A DNA stretch of 64,000 bases from Flavobacterium sp. KACC 22761 (GCF_034058155.1 NZ_CP139148.1:2294001-2358000), one strand, 5' to 3'. Positions 8,240-18,290 are shown, numbered from the stretch's first letter. Numbers and translations are program-made. Notes: generated by a model from the sequence alone, not told the origin.

Positions 8240-11200
8240 ATGTCATCAAACAAAAAATACTGGAAAAGTGTTGAAGAACTAGAGAATGGTTCTATTGTTG
8301 AGGCGCTTAGAAATAACGAATTTGTTGAAGAGATTCCTACAGATGAATTCTTAGGAAATGCTGAAGCTTTGGCTTCATCAGGAACTTCACGTCGTGACTT
8401 TTTAAAGTACGTAGGATTTAGTACTGCAGCTGTTACACTTGCTGCTTGTGAGGGTCCTGTGCACAAGTCTATCCCTTATGTTTTACAACCAGAACAAATC
8501 ATTCCTGGTGTTGCTGATTACTATGCAACTACAGTTTTTGATGGTTTTGATTTTGCAAATCTTTTGATTAAGACTCGCGAGGGTCGTCCAATCAAAGTTG
8601 AAAACAACACTATTGAAGGTGCTAAATTTGCAGCTAATGCTAGAATTCATGCATCTATCTTAGGATTATACGATAGTGCTCGTTTGAGTGAGCCAAAATT
8701 AAAAGGGCAAAAAAGCAGCTGGTCTGCTGTTGATTTGCAAATCAAATCAAGCCTTGCTCAAGCAAAAGCAAAAGGAGGACAGGTGGTATTGTTGACAAAT
8801 ACATTAGCAAGTCCATCTACTGAGAAATTGATAGGTGAGTTTATTGCTAAAAATCCTAATGCAAAACATGTTGTTTACGATGCAGTTTCTTCTTCTGAAG
8901 CTTTAGATGCATTTGAAGCAGTATATGGAGAAAGAGCTTTAGTTGATTATGATTTTTCAAAAGCTTCTTTAATTGTATCTGTTGGTGCTGACTTCTTAGG
9001 AGATTGGCAAGGTGGAGGATATGATTCTGGATATGCAAAAGGTAGAATTCCTTCTGGAACTGAAGGAAAAAAAACAATGTCTCGTCATATTCAGTTTGAA
9101 TCAAACATGACATTATCTGGAGCTGCTGCTGATAAGCGTGTTCCAATGACTACTGCTGATCAAAAACAAGCTTTAGTTCAAATTTATAATATTATTGTAG
9201 GTGCTTCTATTCCTGTATCTTTAGATGCTAATTTTAAAGCTGAAGCTGTAAAAGCGGCGCAGCAATTAAAAATGGCTGGTACAAGAGGGGTTTTAGTGTC
9301 TGGAATTGAAGATAAAAATGCTCAATTGTTAGTGTTGGCTATCAATCAACGATTGGCTAGTGAGTCTTTCAGTACTGCTGGAACAAGACAAATTAGAAAA
9401 GGTTCTAATGCGGCTGTAGCTCAATTATTAAAAGACATGAATGCAGGAAGTGTTCATACTTTAATTATGAGCGGAATCAATCCTGCATATACATTAGCTG
9501 ATTCAGCTTCTTTTGTATCTGGATTGAAAAAAGTAGATACATCAGTTGCTTTTTCTTTGAAAGAAGATGAAACGGCTTCGATTACAACTATTGCTGCTCC
9601 AGCGCCTCATTATTTAGAGTCTTGGGGTGATGTTGTGATTACTAAAGGAACTTATGCTTTAACGCAGCCAACGATTCGTCCAATCTTTAATACAAAACAA
9701 TTTCAGGATGTTTTATTGTCTTTAAATGGTGTTGGTGGAACTTTCTACGATTACCTTAAAGCTAATTCAGCTAGTTTAATTGCTGGTTCTTCTTGGAATA
9801 AAGTATTGCATGATGGTGTTTTAGTAACTGGTTCTACGGCTTTAGCTGGTGGATCTTATGATTTCGCTGGTGCAGCAAGTGCTCTTTCTAGCGCTAAATC
9901 TGCTGGTGGATTAGAATTAGTATTGTACACTAAAACAGGTATGGGTGATGGACAACATGCAAATAACCCTTGGTTGCAAGAATTTCCAGATCCAATCACA
10001 AGAGTTTCTTGGGATAACTACGTTACTGTTTCTAATGCAGATGCTAAGAAATACGATTTATCAAACGAAATTGTTGCAAATGGTGGTTTAAACGGAAGTT
10101 ACGCTACTATTACAACTGCTGATGGTGTTAAGATTGAAAATGTTCCGGTTATTGTTCAGCCAGGACAAGCTGTTGGAACTATCGGTCTTTCGGTTGGATA
10201 TGGTCGTAAAGCATCTTTAAAAGAAGAAATGCAAGTAGGTGTTAATGCTTACGCTTTATATAAAAATTTCAATAATGTTCAGTCTGTTACTTTAGCTAAG
10301 GCTAATGGTGTTCATGAGTTTGCTTGTGTTCAAGGACAAAAAACATTAATGGGTAGAGGAGATATTATTAAAGAAACTACTCTAACAGTATTCAATTCTG
10401 AAGATGCAGAACATTGGAATGAAAAACCAATGGTATCTTTAGATCACCAAGAGGTTGAAGCTACAACTGTGGATCTTTGGGAATCATTTGATCGTACAAC
10501 TGGTCACCACTTCAATCTTTCAATTGACTTAAATGCTTGTACTGGATGTGGGGCTTGCGTTATTGCTTGTCATGCTGAAAACAACGTTCCAGTTGTAGGT
10601 AAAGCAGAGGTAAGAAGAAGCCGTGATATGCATTGGTTGCGTATTGATAGATATTATTCTTCTGAAAGCACATTTGAAGGTGATAACAAGAGAAAAGAAG
10701 GAATTGCTGGTTTATCTAGTTCATTGTCTACATTCAATGAAATGGAGAAAGCAGGAGAGAATCCTCAAGTTGCATTCCAACCTGTAATGTGTCAGCACTG
10801 TAACCACGCTCCATGTGAAACAGTTTGTCCTGTTGCTGCAACTTCTCACGGTCGTGAAGGCCAAAACCATATGGCTTACAACAGATGTGTTGGTACTCGT
10901 TACTGTGCTAACAACTGTCCATATAAAGTACGTCGTTTTAACTGGTTCTTATACAACAAAAACAGCGAGTTCGATTATCACATGAACAATGATTTAGGCC
11001 GTATGGTATTAAATCCTGATGTTAACGTGCGTTCTCGTGGTGTTATGGAGAAATGTTCTATGTGTATCCAAATGACACAAGCTACTAAATTGAAAGCTAA
11101 AAACGAAGGCCGTCCAGTTAGAGATGGAGAATTCCAAACGGCTTGTTCAAGTGCTTGTTCTTCTGGAGCGATGATATTTGGTGATGTAAATGATAAAGAA

Positions 11201-11305
11201 AGTAAAGTTGCAGCATTAGCAGCTGATGCAAGATCTTACCACTTATTGGAGCATGTAGGAACAAAACCTAATGTGGTTTATCACGTTAAAGTTAGAAATA
11301 CTTAG
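8240..11305 (+). CDS. actB: ACIII subunit ActB, molybdopterin-oxidoreductase-like plus iron-sulfur protein
   Basis: A 1021-residue peripheral subunit. SRRDFLK at residues 50-56 is a twin-arginine motif followed by a hydrophobic stretch and LAAC (Cys70), a likely lipobox; the ~50 residues before the motif are unusual for a signal but common in ActB. Residues ~80-740 form the molybdopterin-oxidoreductase-like domain, which in ACIII carries no cofactor. From ~760 a ferredoxin-type domain shows CTGCGACVIACH, CQHCNHAPCETVCP, CVGTRYCANNCP and CSMC...CSSAC. In the third group Thr stands where a Cys is usual. It passes electrons from the quinol site at ActC to the ActA haems. Confidence 0.94.
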   Translation: MSSNKKYWKSVEELENGSIVEALRNNEFVEEIPTDEFLGNAEALASSGTSRRDFLKYVGFSTAAVTLAACEGPVHKSIPYVLQPEQIIPGVADYYATTVFDGFDFANLLIKTREGRPIKVENNTIEGAKFAANARIHASILGLYDSARLSEPKLKGQKSSWSAVDLQIKSSLAQAKAKGGQVVLLTNTLASPSTEKLIGEFIAKNPNAKHVVYDAVSSSEALDAFEAVYGERALVDYDFSKASLIVSVGADFLGDWQGGGYDSGYAKGRIPSGTEGKKTMSRHIQFESNMTLSGAAADKRVPMTTADQKQALVQIYNIIVGASIPVSLDANFKAEAVKAAQQLKMAGTRGVLVSGIEDKNAQLLVLAINQRLASESFSTAGTRQIRKGSNAAVAQLLKDMNAGSVHTLIMSGINPAYTLADSASFVSGLKKVDTSVAFSLKEDETASITTIAAPAPHYLESWGDVVITKGTYALTQPTIRPIFNTKQFQDVLLSLNGVGGTFYDYLKANSASLIAGSSWNKVLHDGVLVTGSTALAGGSYDFAGAASALSSAKSAGGLELVLYTKTGMGDGQHANNPWLQEFPDPITRVSWDNYVTVSNADAKKYDLSNEIVANGGLNGSYATITTADGVKIENVPVIVQPGQAVGTIGLSVGYGRKASLKEEMQVGVNAYALYKNFNNVQSVTLAKANGVHEFACVQGQKTLMGRGDIIKETTLTVFNSEDAEHWNEKPMVSLDHQEVEATTVDLWESFDRTTGHHFNLSIDLNACTGCGACVIACHAENNVPVVGKAEVRRSRDMHWLRIDRYYSSESTFEGDNKRKEGIAGLSSSLSTFNEMEKAGENPQVAFQPVMCQHCNHAPCETVCPVAATSHGREGQNHMAYNRCVGTRYCANNCPYKVRRFNWFLYNKNSEFDYHMNNDLGRMVLNPDVNVRSRGVMEKCSMCIQMTQATKLKAKNEGRPVRDGEFQTACSSACSSGAMIFGDVNDKESKVAALAADARSYHLLEHVGTKPNVVYHVKVRNT

Positions 11306-11338
11306 TAAAATTATTAATAAGAAACAATATAAAGGATT

Positions 11339-12742
11339 ATGTCGTCTCACTACGAAGCACCCATTAGAAAACCTTTAGTTATAGGTGATAAATCTTATCA
11401 CGATGTAACTGTAGATGTGGCAGCGCCTGTTGAAGGACCTGCAAATAAACAATGGTGGATTGTATTTTCAATCGCATTAACAGCCTTCCTTTGGGGATTA
11501 GGTTGTATAATTTACACCGTATCTACCGGTATTGGAACATGGGGATTAAATAAAACAGTTGGTTGGGCTTGGGATATTACTAACTTCGTTTGGTGGGTTG
11601 GTATTGGTCACGCCGGAACATTAATTTCTGCAGTACTATTACTTTTCCGTCAACGTTGGAGAATGGCTATTAACCGTTCTGCGGAAGCAATGACTATCTT
11701 CTCAGTAGTTCAAGCAGGTTTATTCCCAATTATTCACATGGGTCGTCCATGGTTAGCATACTGGGTATTACCTATTCCAAACCAATTTGGATCTTTATGG
11801 GTAAACTTTAACTCACCTTTACTTTGGGACGTATTCGCGATTTCAACGTATTTATCAGTATCATTAGTTTTCTGGTGGACTGGTTTATTGCCAGACTTTG
11901 CAATGCTTCGTGATAGAGCTATTACTCCTTTCAATAAAAGAGTTTATTCTATCCTAAGTTTCGGATGGAGCGGACGCGCAAAAGACTGGCAACGTTTTGA
12001 AGAGGTATCTTTAGTATTAGCTGGTTTAGCAACTCCTCTTGTACTTTCTGTACACACAATCGTATCGATGGACTTTGCTACTTCTGTAATTCCTGGATGG
12101 CATACAACAATTTTCCCTCCATACTTCGTTGCTGGAGCAGTTTTCTCTGGATTCGCGATGGTAAATACATTGTTGATCGTTATGAGAAAAGTTTCTAATC
12201 TTGAAGCTTATATCACATTACAACACATCGAGTTAATGAATATCATTATCATGATTACTGGATCTATTGTTGGTGTGGCTTACATCACTGAGTTATTCGT
12301 AGCTTGGTATTCAGGAGTGGAGTATGAGCAATATGCATTCTTAAACAGAGCTACTGGACCTTACTGGTGGGCATATTGGTCAATGATGACTTGTAACGTT
12401 TTCTCTCCACAATTCATGTGGTTCAAGAAACTTAGAACAAGTATCATGTTCTCATTTATTATTTCGATTGTAGTAAACATCGGAATGTGGTTTGAAAGAT
12501 TTGTAATCATTGTTACTTCTTTGCATAGAGATTATCTTCCATCTTCTTGGACAATGTTTTCACCAACATTTGTTGATATTGGAATTTTCATTGGAACAAT
12601 TGGTTTCTTCTTCGTATTGTTTTTATTATACTCTAGAACATTCCCTGTAATTGCTCAGGCAGAGGTTAAAACAATTTTGAAAGGAACAGGAGATAATTAC
12701 GTAAGAGAAAGAGCAAATAGTAAAGATTCACATCATGAGTAA
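11339..12742 (+). CDS. actC: ACIII subunit ActC, NrfD/PsrC-like integral membrane protein
   Basis: A 467-residue polytopic protein with about ten hydrophobic helices, belonging to the NrfD/PsrC family. In ACIII this subunit holds the quinol-binding site and a possible proton path. Visible landmarks are the first helix near WWIVFSIALTAFLWGLG, then WVGIGHAGTLISAVLLLFRQ and FPIIHMGRPWLAYW. It follows actB by 33 bases and overlaps actD by 8 bases, which suggests coupled translation. Length and order match Flavobacterium act operons. Confidence 0.94.
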   Translation: MSSHYEAPIRKPLVIGDKSYHDVTVDVAAPVEGPANKQWWIVFSIALTAFLWGLGCIIYTVSTGIGTWGLNKTVGWAWDITNFVWWVGIGHAGTLISAVLLLFRQRWRMAINRSAEAMTIFSVVQAGLFPIIHMGRPWLAYWVLPIPNQFGSLWVNFNSPLLWDVFAISTYLSVSLVFWWTGLLPDFAMLRDRAITPFNKRVYSILSFGWSGRAKDWQRFEEVSLVLAGLATPLVLSVHTIVSMDFATSVIPGWHTTIFPPYFVAGAVFSGFAMVNTLLIVMRKVSNLEAYITLQHIELMNIIIMITGSIVGVAYITELFVAWYSGVEYEQYAFLNRATGPYWWAYWSMMTCNVFSPQFMWFKKLRTSIMFSFIISIVVNIGMWFERFVIIVTSLHRDYLPSSWTMFSPTFVDIGIFIGTIGFFFVLFLLYSRTFPVIAQAEVKTILKGTGDNYVRERANSKDSHHE

Positions 12743-13259
12743 TAAAGTAATATACGCCATTTATAATGACGACGATATTTTGATGGATGCAGTTAAGAAA
12801 ACTAGAGCTGCTCACCATCATATTGAAGAGGTTTTTACTCCATTTCCTGTTCACGGATTGGATAAAGCCATGGGCTTAGCGCCAACAAGATTAGCAATTT
12901 GTTCTTTCTTATATGGATGTGTTGGTATTTCTGTTGCGACTACAATGATGGGTTACATCATGATTCATGACTGGCCACAAGATATTGGAGGAAAGCCAAG
13001 TTTCAGTTTCATTCAAAATATGCCATCTTTTGTGCCAATTATGTTTGAGATGACAGTATTTTTTGCTGCGCACTTAATGGTAATCACTTTTTATATGAGA
13101 AGTAGATTGTGGCCATTTAAAGAAGCTGAAAATCCTGATGTAAGAACAACAGATGATCACTTCTTAATGGAAGTAGCAGTAAATGATAACGAAGCAGAAT
13201 TAGTTTCTTTCTTTGAAGGAACTGGAGCTGTTGAAGTTAAAGTAATAGAAAAGAATTAA
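12735..13259 (+). CDS. actD: ACIII subunit ActD (DUF3341)
   Basis: A 174-residue protein with a soluble N-terminal part (YAIYNDDDILMDAVKKTR), a HGLDKAMGL segment and two membrane helices at about residues 52-80 and 97-117. This is the layout of DUF3341 / ActD, a structural subunit of alternative complex III. The start ATG lies inside the end of actC (8-base overlap) and actE follows after 8 bases. Confidence 0.92.
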   Translation: MSNKVIYAIYNDDDILMDAVKKTRAAHHHIEEVFTPFPVHGLDKAMGLAPTRLAICSFLYGCVGISVATTMMGYIMIHDWPQDIGGKPSFSFIQNMPSFVPIMFEMTVFFAAHLMVITFYMRSRLWPFKEAENPDVRTTDDHFLMEVAVNDNEAELVSFFEGTGAVEVKVIEKN

Positions 13260-13267
13260 TTGTAGCT

Positions 13268-13813
13268 ATGAAAAGGATATATAAAATAACACTTTTAGTT
13301 GGTATAACTATTTTAGTTTCATCTTGCCACAATAATTCGGCACCGAACTATCAGTATTTCCCAAATATGTATGAGTCTGTTGCTTACGAGCCATATTCAG
13401 AAGCAAACATATTCAAGGGTGGAAAAGAAGGACAGCTTCCTGTTGTAGGAACTATTAATAGAGGTTTTGAACCTTATGAATATGAAAATTCGACAGCTGG
13501 TTATGAATTAGCAAAAGCTAATTTAAAATCACCTTTAACTGAAGAAGAAAGAAATTCTGGTAAAGGAAAAGAGCTTTTCGAAATTTATTGTATCAGTTGC
13601 CATGGTGCTGCTGGTAACGGTAAAGGTAAATTGGTTGAAAGAGAAAAATTTCTTGGGGTACCTAGCTATAAAGACAGGGTAATCACTGAAGGAAGTGTAT
13701 TCCATGTTGAGACTTATGGTTTAAATGCAATGGGTTCACACGCAAATCAATTAAGTGCCCACGAACGTTGGTTAGTTGCTGACTATGTTCTAAAACTAAA
13801 AAGCCAATTATAA
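13268..13813 (+). CDS. actE: ACIII subunit ActE, monohaem cytochrome c lipoprotein
   Basis: A 181-residue cytochrome c. The N-terminus is a lipoprotein signal with the lipobox LVSSC (Cys20), so the protein is probably lipid-anchored on the periplasmic side. CISCH at about residue 115 is the haem c site, in a class I cytochrome context (GKELFEIYCISCHGAAGNGKG), and the distal Met is probably in LNAMGSHA. In ACIII this subunit hands electrons onward. It sits between actD and actF in the operon. Confidence 0.93.
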   Translation: MKRIYKITLLVGITILVSSCHNNSAPNYQYFPNMYESVAYEPYSEANIFKGGKEGQLPVVGTINRGFEPYEYENSTAGYELAKANLKSPLTEEERNSGKGKELFEIYCISCHGAAGNGKGKLVEREKFLGVPSYKDRVITEGSVFHVETYGLNAMGSHANQLSAHERWLVADYVLKLKSQL

Positions 13814-13840
13814 TTGTTGAACAAACTGATCGTAATAGAT

Positions 13841-15235
13841 ATGTATACATTTTCAAGTAAATTAAAAACTTTTTCTATCATCTTAATGGTTCTAGGACTA
13901 TTGGGAATTGGGTATGGTTTTTTAAGTGCACCTAAAGATATTCAAGAAGTTGAAAAAATACTAGCTGCGGATGCTCACGGTTCGCATGGGGCTGCACATG
14001 AAGAAGCTGCTGAAGCTTCTCATAAAGATGCTGCGCATCATGAAGCTGCTGAAGCTTCACATGAATCACACAAAGATGGTGAGCATGAAAAAGTTGGAGC
14101 AGCTGATGAACATACTGAACATTTAACTCATGTATTGCACCAATTGCAAAATAAGCCATGGTCTGCATTATATGTTGCTTCTATTTTCTTTTTACTGCTT
14201 TCTATGGGAGTTTTAGCGTTTTACGCTATTCAACAAGTGGCTCAAGCAGGTTGGTCTCCAGTTTTATTTAGAGTGATGCAGGGTATTACTGCTTACTTGC
14301 CAGCTGGTTCAATCATTTTCTTTATTATATTAGTTTTATGCGGATTGCACTTTAATCACATTTTTGTTTGGTTAGGCGAGGGAGTTACTGATCCAAAAAG
14401 CCCAAACTATGATGCAATTATTGCTGGAAAATCTGGATATTTAAATTTCCCATTTTGGATTGCTAGAGCGTTTGTCTTTTTATTAGGATGGAACATCTAC
14501 CGTCACTTTTCAAGAAAAAACTGTTTAGCACAAGACGAAGCTAATGATGATCTTTACTACAAAAAGAATTTCAAAGCTTCTGCAGGATTCTTAGTATTCT
14601 TTATTGTTTCTGAGTCTATTATGTCTTGGGATTGGATTATGTCATTTGATCCACACTGGTTCAGTACTTTGTTTGGATGGTATGTATTTGCTTCTTTCTT
14701 TGTAAGTGGTATTACATCTATTGCTTTAGTGACAATTTACTTAAAATCAAAAGGTTATTTAGAGTACGTAAATACAAGTCATATTCACGATTTAGCTAAA
14801 TTTATGTTTGGTATTAGTGTTTTCTGGACTTATTTATGGTTCTCTCAATTCATGTTGATCTGGTATGCTAATATTCCAGAGGAGGTTACTTATTTCGTAA
14901 CAAGAATTCAATTATATAACTTGCCATTCTTTGGTGCTGTAGTTATGAACTTTGTTTTCCCATTATTGATATTAATCAACACAGACTTCAAACGTCTTAA
15001 CTGGGTTATTGTAATGGCTGGTATCGTTATCTTATTAGGTCACTATGTTGATTTCTTTAATATGATCATGCCTGGTACAGTTGGAGACAAATGGTTTATT
15101 GGTGTTCCTGAAATTGCATCTATTCTTTTCTTCTTAGGTTTATTTATTTTTGTTGTATTTACTGCATTAACTAAAGCTCCTTTGTTAGCAAAAAGAAATC
15201 CTTTCATCGAAGAAAGTAAACATTTTCATTATTAA
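13841..15235 (+). CDS. actF: ACIII subunit ActF, integral membrane protein
   Basis: A 464-residue polytopic protein, the second NrfD-like membrane subunit of ACIII. The frame is open from a TTG at 13814, right after the actE stop, but ATG 13841 (MYTFSSKLKTF) is the more natural start. Between the first helix (about residues 10-29) and the second (about 110-130) lies a striking loop with 13 His in about 60 residues and a repeated AEASH. About ten membrane helices follow. coxB begins 19 bases downstream, tying ACIII to the oxidase. Confidence 0.9.
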   Translation: MYTFSSKLKTFSIILMVLGLLGIGYGFLSAPKDIQEVEKILAADAHGSHGAAHEEAAEASHKDAAHHEAAEASHESHKDGEHEKVGAADEHTEHLTHVLHQLQNKPWSALYVASIFFLLLSMGVLAFYAIQQVAQAGWSPVLFRVMQGITAYLPAGSIIFFIILVLCGLHFNHIFVWLGEGVTDPKSPNYDAIIAGKSGYLNFPFWIARAFVFLLGWNIYRHFSRKNCLAQDEANDDLYYKKNFKASAGFLVFFIVSESIMSWDWIMSFDPHWFSTLFGWYVFASFFVSGITSIALVTIYLKSKGYLEYVNTSHIHDLAKFMFGISVFWTYLWFSQFMLIWYANIPEEVTYFVTRIQLYNLPFFGAVVMNFVFPLLILINTDFKRLNWVIVMAGIVILLGHYVDFFNMIMPGTVGDKWFIGVPEIASILFFLGLFIFVVFTALTKAPLLAKRNPFIEESKHFHY

Positions 15236-15254
15236 TATTTAAAGAAGTAAACAG

Positions 15255-16445
15255 ATGACAAGTTTGTTGGTAATTATAGTTGTAGTTTTATTAGCAGTTG
15301 CATTATGGCAATTGACCAAGATATTTGACCTTACTCAGGTAGGTTCTTCTTCGGACGATTCTCAGGTTGCATCAGATAATGATAATAATGTTCAAGGATA
15401 TATTATGTTTGGCTTTTTAGCTTTCATTTATATATTTACGATTTATGGTTTACTGAAATGGGGTAATTTAGCACTTCATACTCCTGCTTCTGAGCACGGA
15501 CTTTTAGTAGATAACTTAATGAATATTACTTGGGTTTTGATCTTCACAGTTCAAGTTATTACTCAAGGTTTATTATATTGGTTTTCTTTCAAAAACAGAG
15601 GACACAAAGACAGAAAGGCATTGTTTTTTGCAGATAGTAATAAACTTGAAGCAATTTGGAGTATCATTCCATCTGTAGTGTTGGCTTGTTTAATTCTTTA
15701 CGGATTATACGCTTGGAACAACATTATGTTTGTTGACAAAGACGAAGATGTAATTGAAATCGAATTATACGCGCAACAATTTAAATGGACTGCAAGATAC
15801 GCTGGTGCTGATAATACATTAGGAAAAGCGAATGTAAGATTGATCGAAGGGGTTAACACTTTAGGTGTTGATATGTCTGATAAGAATTCTCAAGATGATA
15901 TCGTAGTTACTGAATTGCATATTCCTAAAGGGAAAAAGGTTCACTTCAAAATGCGTTCTCAAGATGTTTTGCACTCAGCTTACATGCCTCACTTTAGAGC
16001 ACAAATGAACTGTGTTCCTGGTATGGTTACTGAATTTGCTTTTGTTCCTACATATACAACTGCTGAATACAGAGAGTTGGATTTTATGAAGGAGAAAGTT
16101 GCAAAAATCAACAAACTTAGAGCTGAAAAGAGCGTTGAGTTAGTTGCTAAAGGCGGAACAGCTTTAGATCCTTATACTTTTGATTTTTTATTATTATGTA
16201 ATAAAATTTGTGGAGCTTCTCACTACAACATGCAAATGAAAGTTGTTGTTGATACTCCTGAAGATTATAAAAAATGGTTAAGTGAAAAAACTACTTTAGC
16301 TCAAGATATTGCTGCAGCAAAAGCAGCTGAGAAACCAGCTGAAGGAGCTGCTCCAACTACAGATACTACTGCAAAAGTACAAGATACTGTGAAAGCGGTT
16401 ATTGATACTGTAAAAGCAGCTGTAGCTAAAGTTGCGATGAAATAA
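15255..16445 (+). CDS. coxB: Cytochrome c oxidase subunit II
   Basis: A 396-residue subunit II of an aa3-type oxidase, the CuA protein that accepts electrons. Membrane helices lie near residues 1-18, 47-70, 92-115 and 133-157. The cupredoxin domain carries HSAYMPHFRAQMNCVPGM and the full CuA set CNKICGASHYNM (Cys315, Cys319, His323, Met326). A large extra segment separates them from the usual core (about residues 275-305). The last ~50 residues are an Ala/Lys/Thr-rich tail with no recognised domain. It lies directly between actF and coxA. Confidence 0.95.
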   Translation: MTSLLVIIVVVLLAVALWQLTKIFDLTQVGSSSDDSQVASDNDNNVQGYIMFGFLAFIYIFTIYGLLKWGNLALHTPASEHGLLVDNLMNITWVLIFTVQVITQGLLYWFSFKNRGHKDRKALFFADSNKLEAIWSIIPSVVLACLILYGLYAWNNIMFVDKDEDVIEIELYAQQFKWTARYAGADNTLGKANVRLIEGVNTLGVDMSDKNSQDDIVVTELHIPKGKKVHFKMRSQDVLHSAYMPHFRAQMNCVPGMVTEFAFVPTYTTAEYRELDFMKEKVAKINKLRAEKSVELVAKGGTALDPYTFDFLLLCNKICGASHYNMQMKVVVDTPEDYKKWLSEKTTLAQDIAAAKAAEKPAEGAAPTTDTTAKVQDTVKAVIDTVKAAVAKVAMK

Positions 16446-16475
16446 TATTATTTAGAAAATTTAAAGTACACATAT

Positions 16476-18278
16476 ATGTCAGCAGAAGCGCACGGTCACG
16501 ATCACGGACACGATCACGAGCACGAACATCATCATAAAGACACGTTCATTACTAAATATATTTTTAGTATTGATCACAAAATGATTGCTAAACAATACTT
16601 GATTACAGGTATTATCATGGGAATCATTGGTATCGTAATGTCTTTGCTTTTCAGAATGCAATTGGCTTGGCCAGAGGAGTCTTTCAAAATTTTTAATGTT
16701 TTATTAGGCGATAAATTTGCACCAAATGGTGTAATGGCAAATGATATTTATTTAGCATTAGTTACGATTCATGGTACCATAATGGTATTCTTTGTATTGA
16801 CAGCTGGTTTAAGTGGTACTTTTAGTAACTTGCTTATTCCACTTCAAATTGGAGCAAGAGATATGGCATCAGGATTCATGAATATGATTTCTTACTGGTT
16901 GTTTTTCTTGTCTGCTGTTGTAATGGTTTGTTCTTTATTTGTTGAGGCTGGACCAGCTTCTGCAGGTTGGACAATTTATCCTCCATTAAGTGCATTGCCA
17001 CAAGCAATTCCTGGTTCTGGAACTGGTATGACTTTATGGTTAGTTTCGATGGCAATCTTTATCGCATCTTCTTTGATGGGATCTTTAAATTACATTGTAA
17101 CTGTAATCAATTTAAGAACAAAAGGAATGTCTATGACTAGACTTCCTCTTACAATCTGGACGTTCTTTGTAACAGCTATTATTGGTGTTATTTCGTTCCC
17201 TGTATTGTTGTCTGCGGCTTTATTATTGATTTTTGACAGAAGTTTTGGTACTTCATTCTTCTTATCTGATATTTATATTGCTGGTGAAGTTTTACACTAC
17301 CAAGGTGGTTCTCCTGTATTGTTCGAGCACTTATTCTGGTTCTTAGGACACCCTGAGGTTTACATCGTAATCTTGCCTGCAATGGGTCTTGTATCTGAAA
17401 TTATGGCTACAAACTCTCGTAAACCAATCTTTGGTTACAGAGCGATGATTATGTCAGTTCTTGCAATTGCATTCTTATCGACTATTGTTTGGGGTCACCA
17501 CATGTTTATTTCAGGTATGAATCCTTTCTTAGGATCTGTATTTACATTTACAACTTTATTGATTGCGATTCCATCAGCAGTAAAAGCATTTAACTGGATC
17601 ACTACATTATGGAAAGGTAACTTACAGTTTAACCCTGCAATGTTGTTTTCTATTGGAATGGTTTCTACTTTCATCACTGGAGGTTTAACAGGAATCATTT
17701 TAGGTGATAGTACTTTAGATATTAATGTTCATGATACTTACTTCGTAATTGCTCACTTTCACTTAGTAATGGGTATCTCTGCACTTTACGGAATGTTTGC
17801 TGGTATTTACCACTGGTTCCCTAAAATGTACGGAAGAATGTTGAATAAAAACTTAGGTTATATTCACTTCTGGGTAACTGCAGTTTGTGCTTATGGAGTT
17901 TTCTTCCCAATGCACTTTATTGGATTAGCAGGTTTACCAAGACGTTACTATACAAATACAAACTTCCCATTATTTGATGATTTACAAAATGTGAATGTTT
18001 TAATTACAACATTTGCTCTTGTAGGAGGTGCGTTCCAATTAGTATTCTTATACAATTTCTTCAGCAGTATTTTCTACGGTAAGAAAGCGGTTCAAAACCC
18101 ATGGAGATCTACAACTTTAGAGTGGACAACTCCAGTTGAGCACATGCACGGTAACTGGCCGGGAGAAATTCCTCATGTATATCGTTGGCCGTATGACTAC
18201 AGTAACCCAAATCACGATGTAGATTTTGTTCCTCAAAATGTACCAATGAAAGAAGGTGAAGAAGTTTTACACCACTAA
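16476..18278 (+). CDS. coxA: Cytochrome c oxidase subunit I
   Basis: A 600-residue haem-copper oxidase catalytic subunit. The conserved metal ligands are visible: His in IHGTIMVFFVLTAG for low-spin haem, GHPEVY with the cross-linked His-Tyr pair, the CuB His pair in WGHHMF, and HDTYFVIAHFHLVMG for both haems. The N-terminus begins with a His-rich run (HGHDHGHDHEHEHHH) before the first helix. It is the last gene of the act-cox operon and is followed by a strong terminator. Subunits III and IV are encoded near 56.5-58.5 kb. Confidence 0.97.
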   Translation: MSAEAHGHDHGHDHEHEHHHKDTFITKYIFSIDHKMIAKQYLITGIIMGIIGIVMSLLFRMQLAWPEESFKIFNVLLGDKFAPNGVMANDIYLALVTIHGTIMVFFVLTAGLSGTFSNLLIPLQIGARDMASGFMNMISYWLFFLSAVVMVCSLFVEAGPASAGWTIYPPLSALPQAIPGSGTGMTLWLVSMAIFIASSLMGSLNYIVTVINLRTKGMSMTRLPLTIWTFFVTAIIGVISFPVLLSAALLLIFDRSFGTSFFLSDIYIAGEVLHYQGGSPVLFEHLFWFLGHPEVYIVILPAMGLVSEIMATNSRKPIFGYRAMIMSVLAIAFLSTIVWGHHMFISGMNPFLGSVFTFTTLLIAIPSAVKAFNWITTLWKGNLQFNPAMLFSIGMVSTFITGGLTGIILGDSTLDINVHDTYFVIAHFHLVMGISALYGMFAGIYHWFPKMYGRMLNKNLGYIHFWVTAVCAYGVFFPMHFIGLAGLPRRYYTNTNFPLFDDLQNVNVLITTFALVGGAFQLVFLYNFFSSIFYGKKAVQNPWRSTTLEWTTPVEHMHGNWPGEIPHVYRWPYDYSNPNHDVDFVPQNVPMKEGEEVLHH

Positions 18279-18290
18279 AAATATCAAAAA

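Noticed and set aside
13814..13840. TTG 13814 as the start of actF
   Set aside because: Open in frame but a weaker start than ATG 13841, which directly precedes the first membrane helix.
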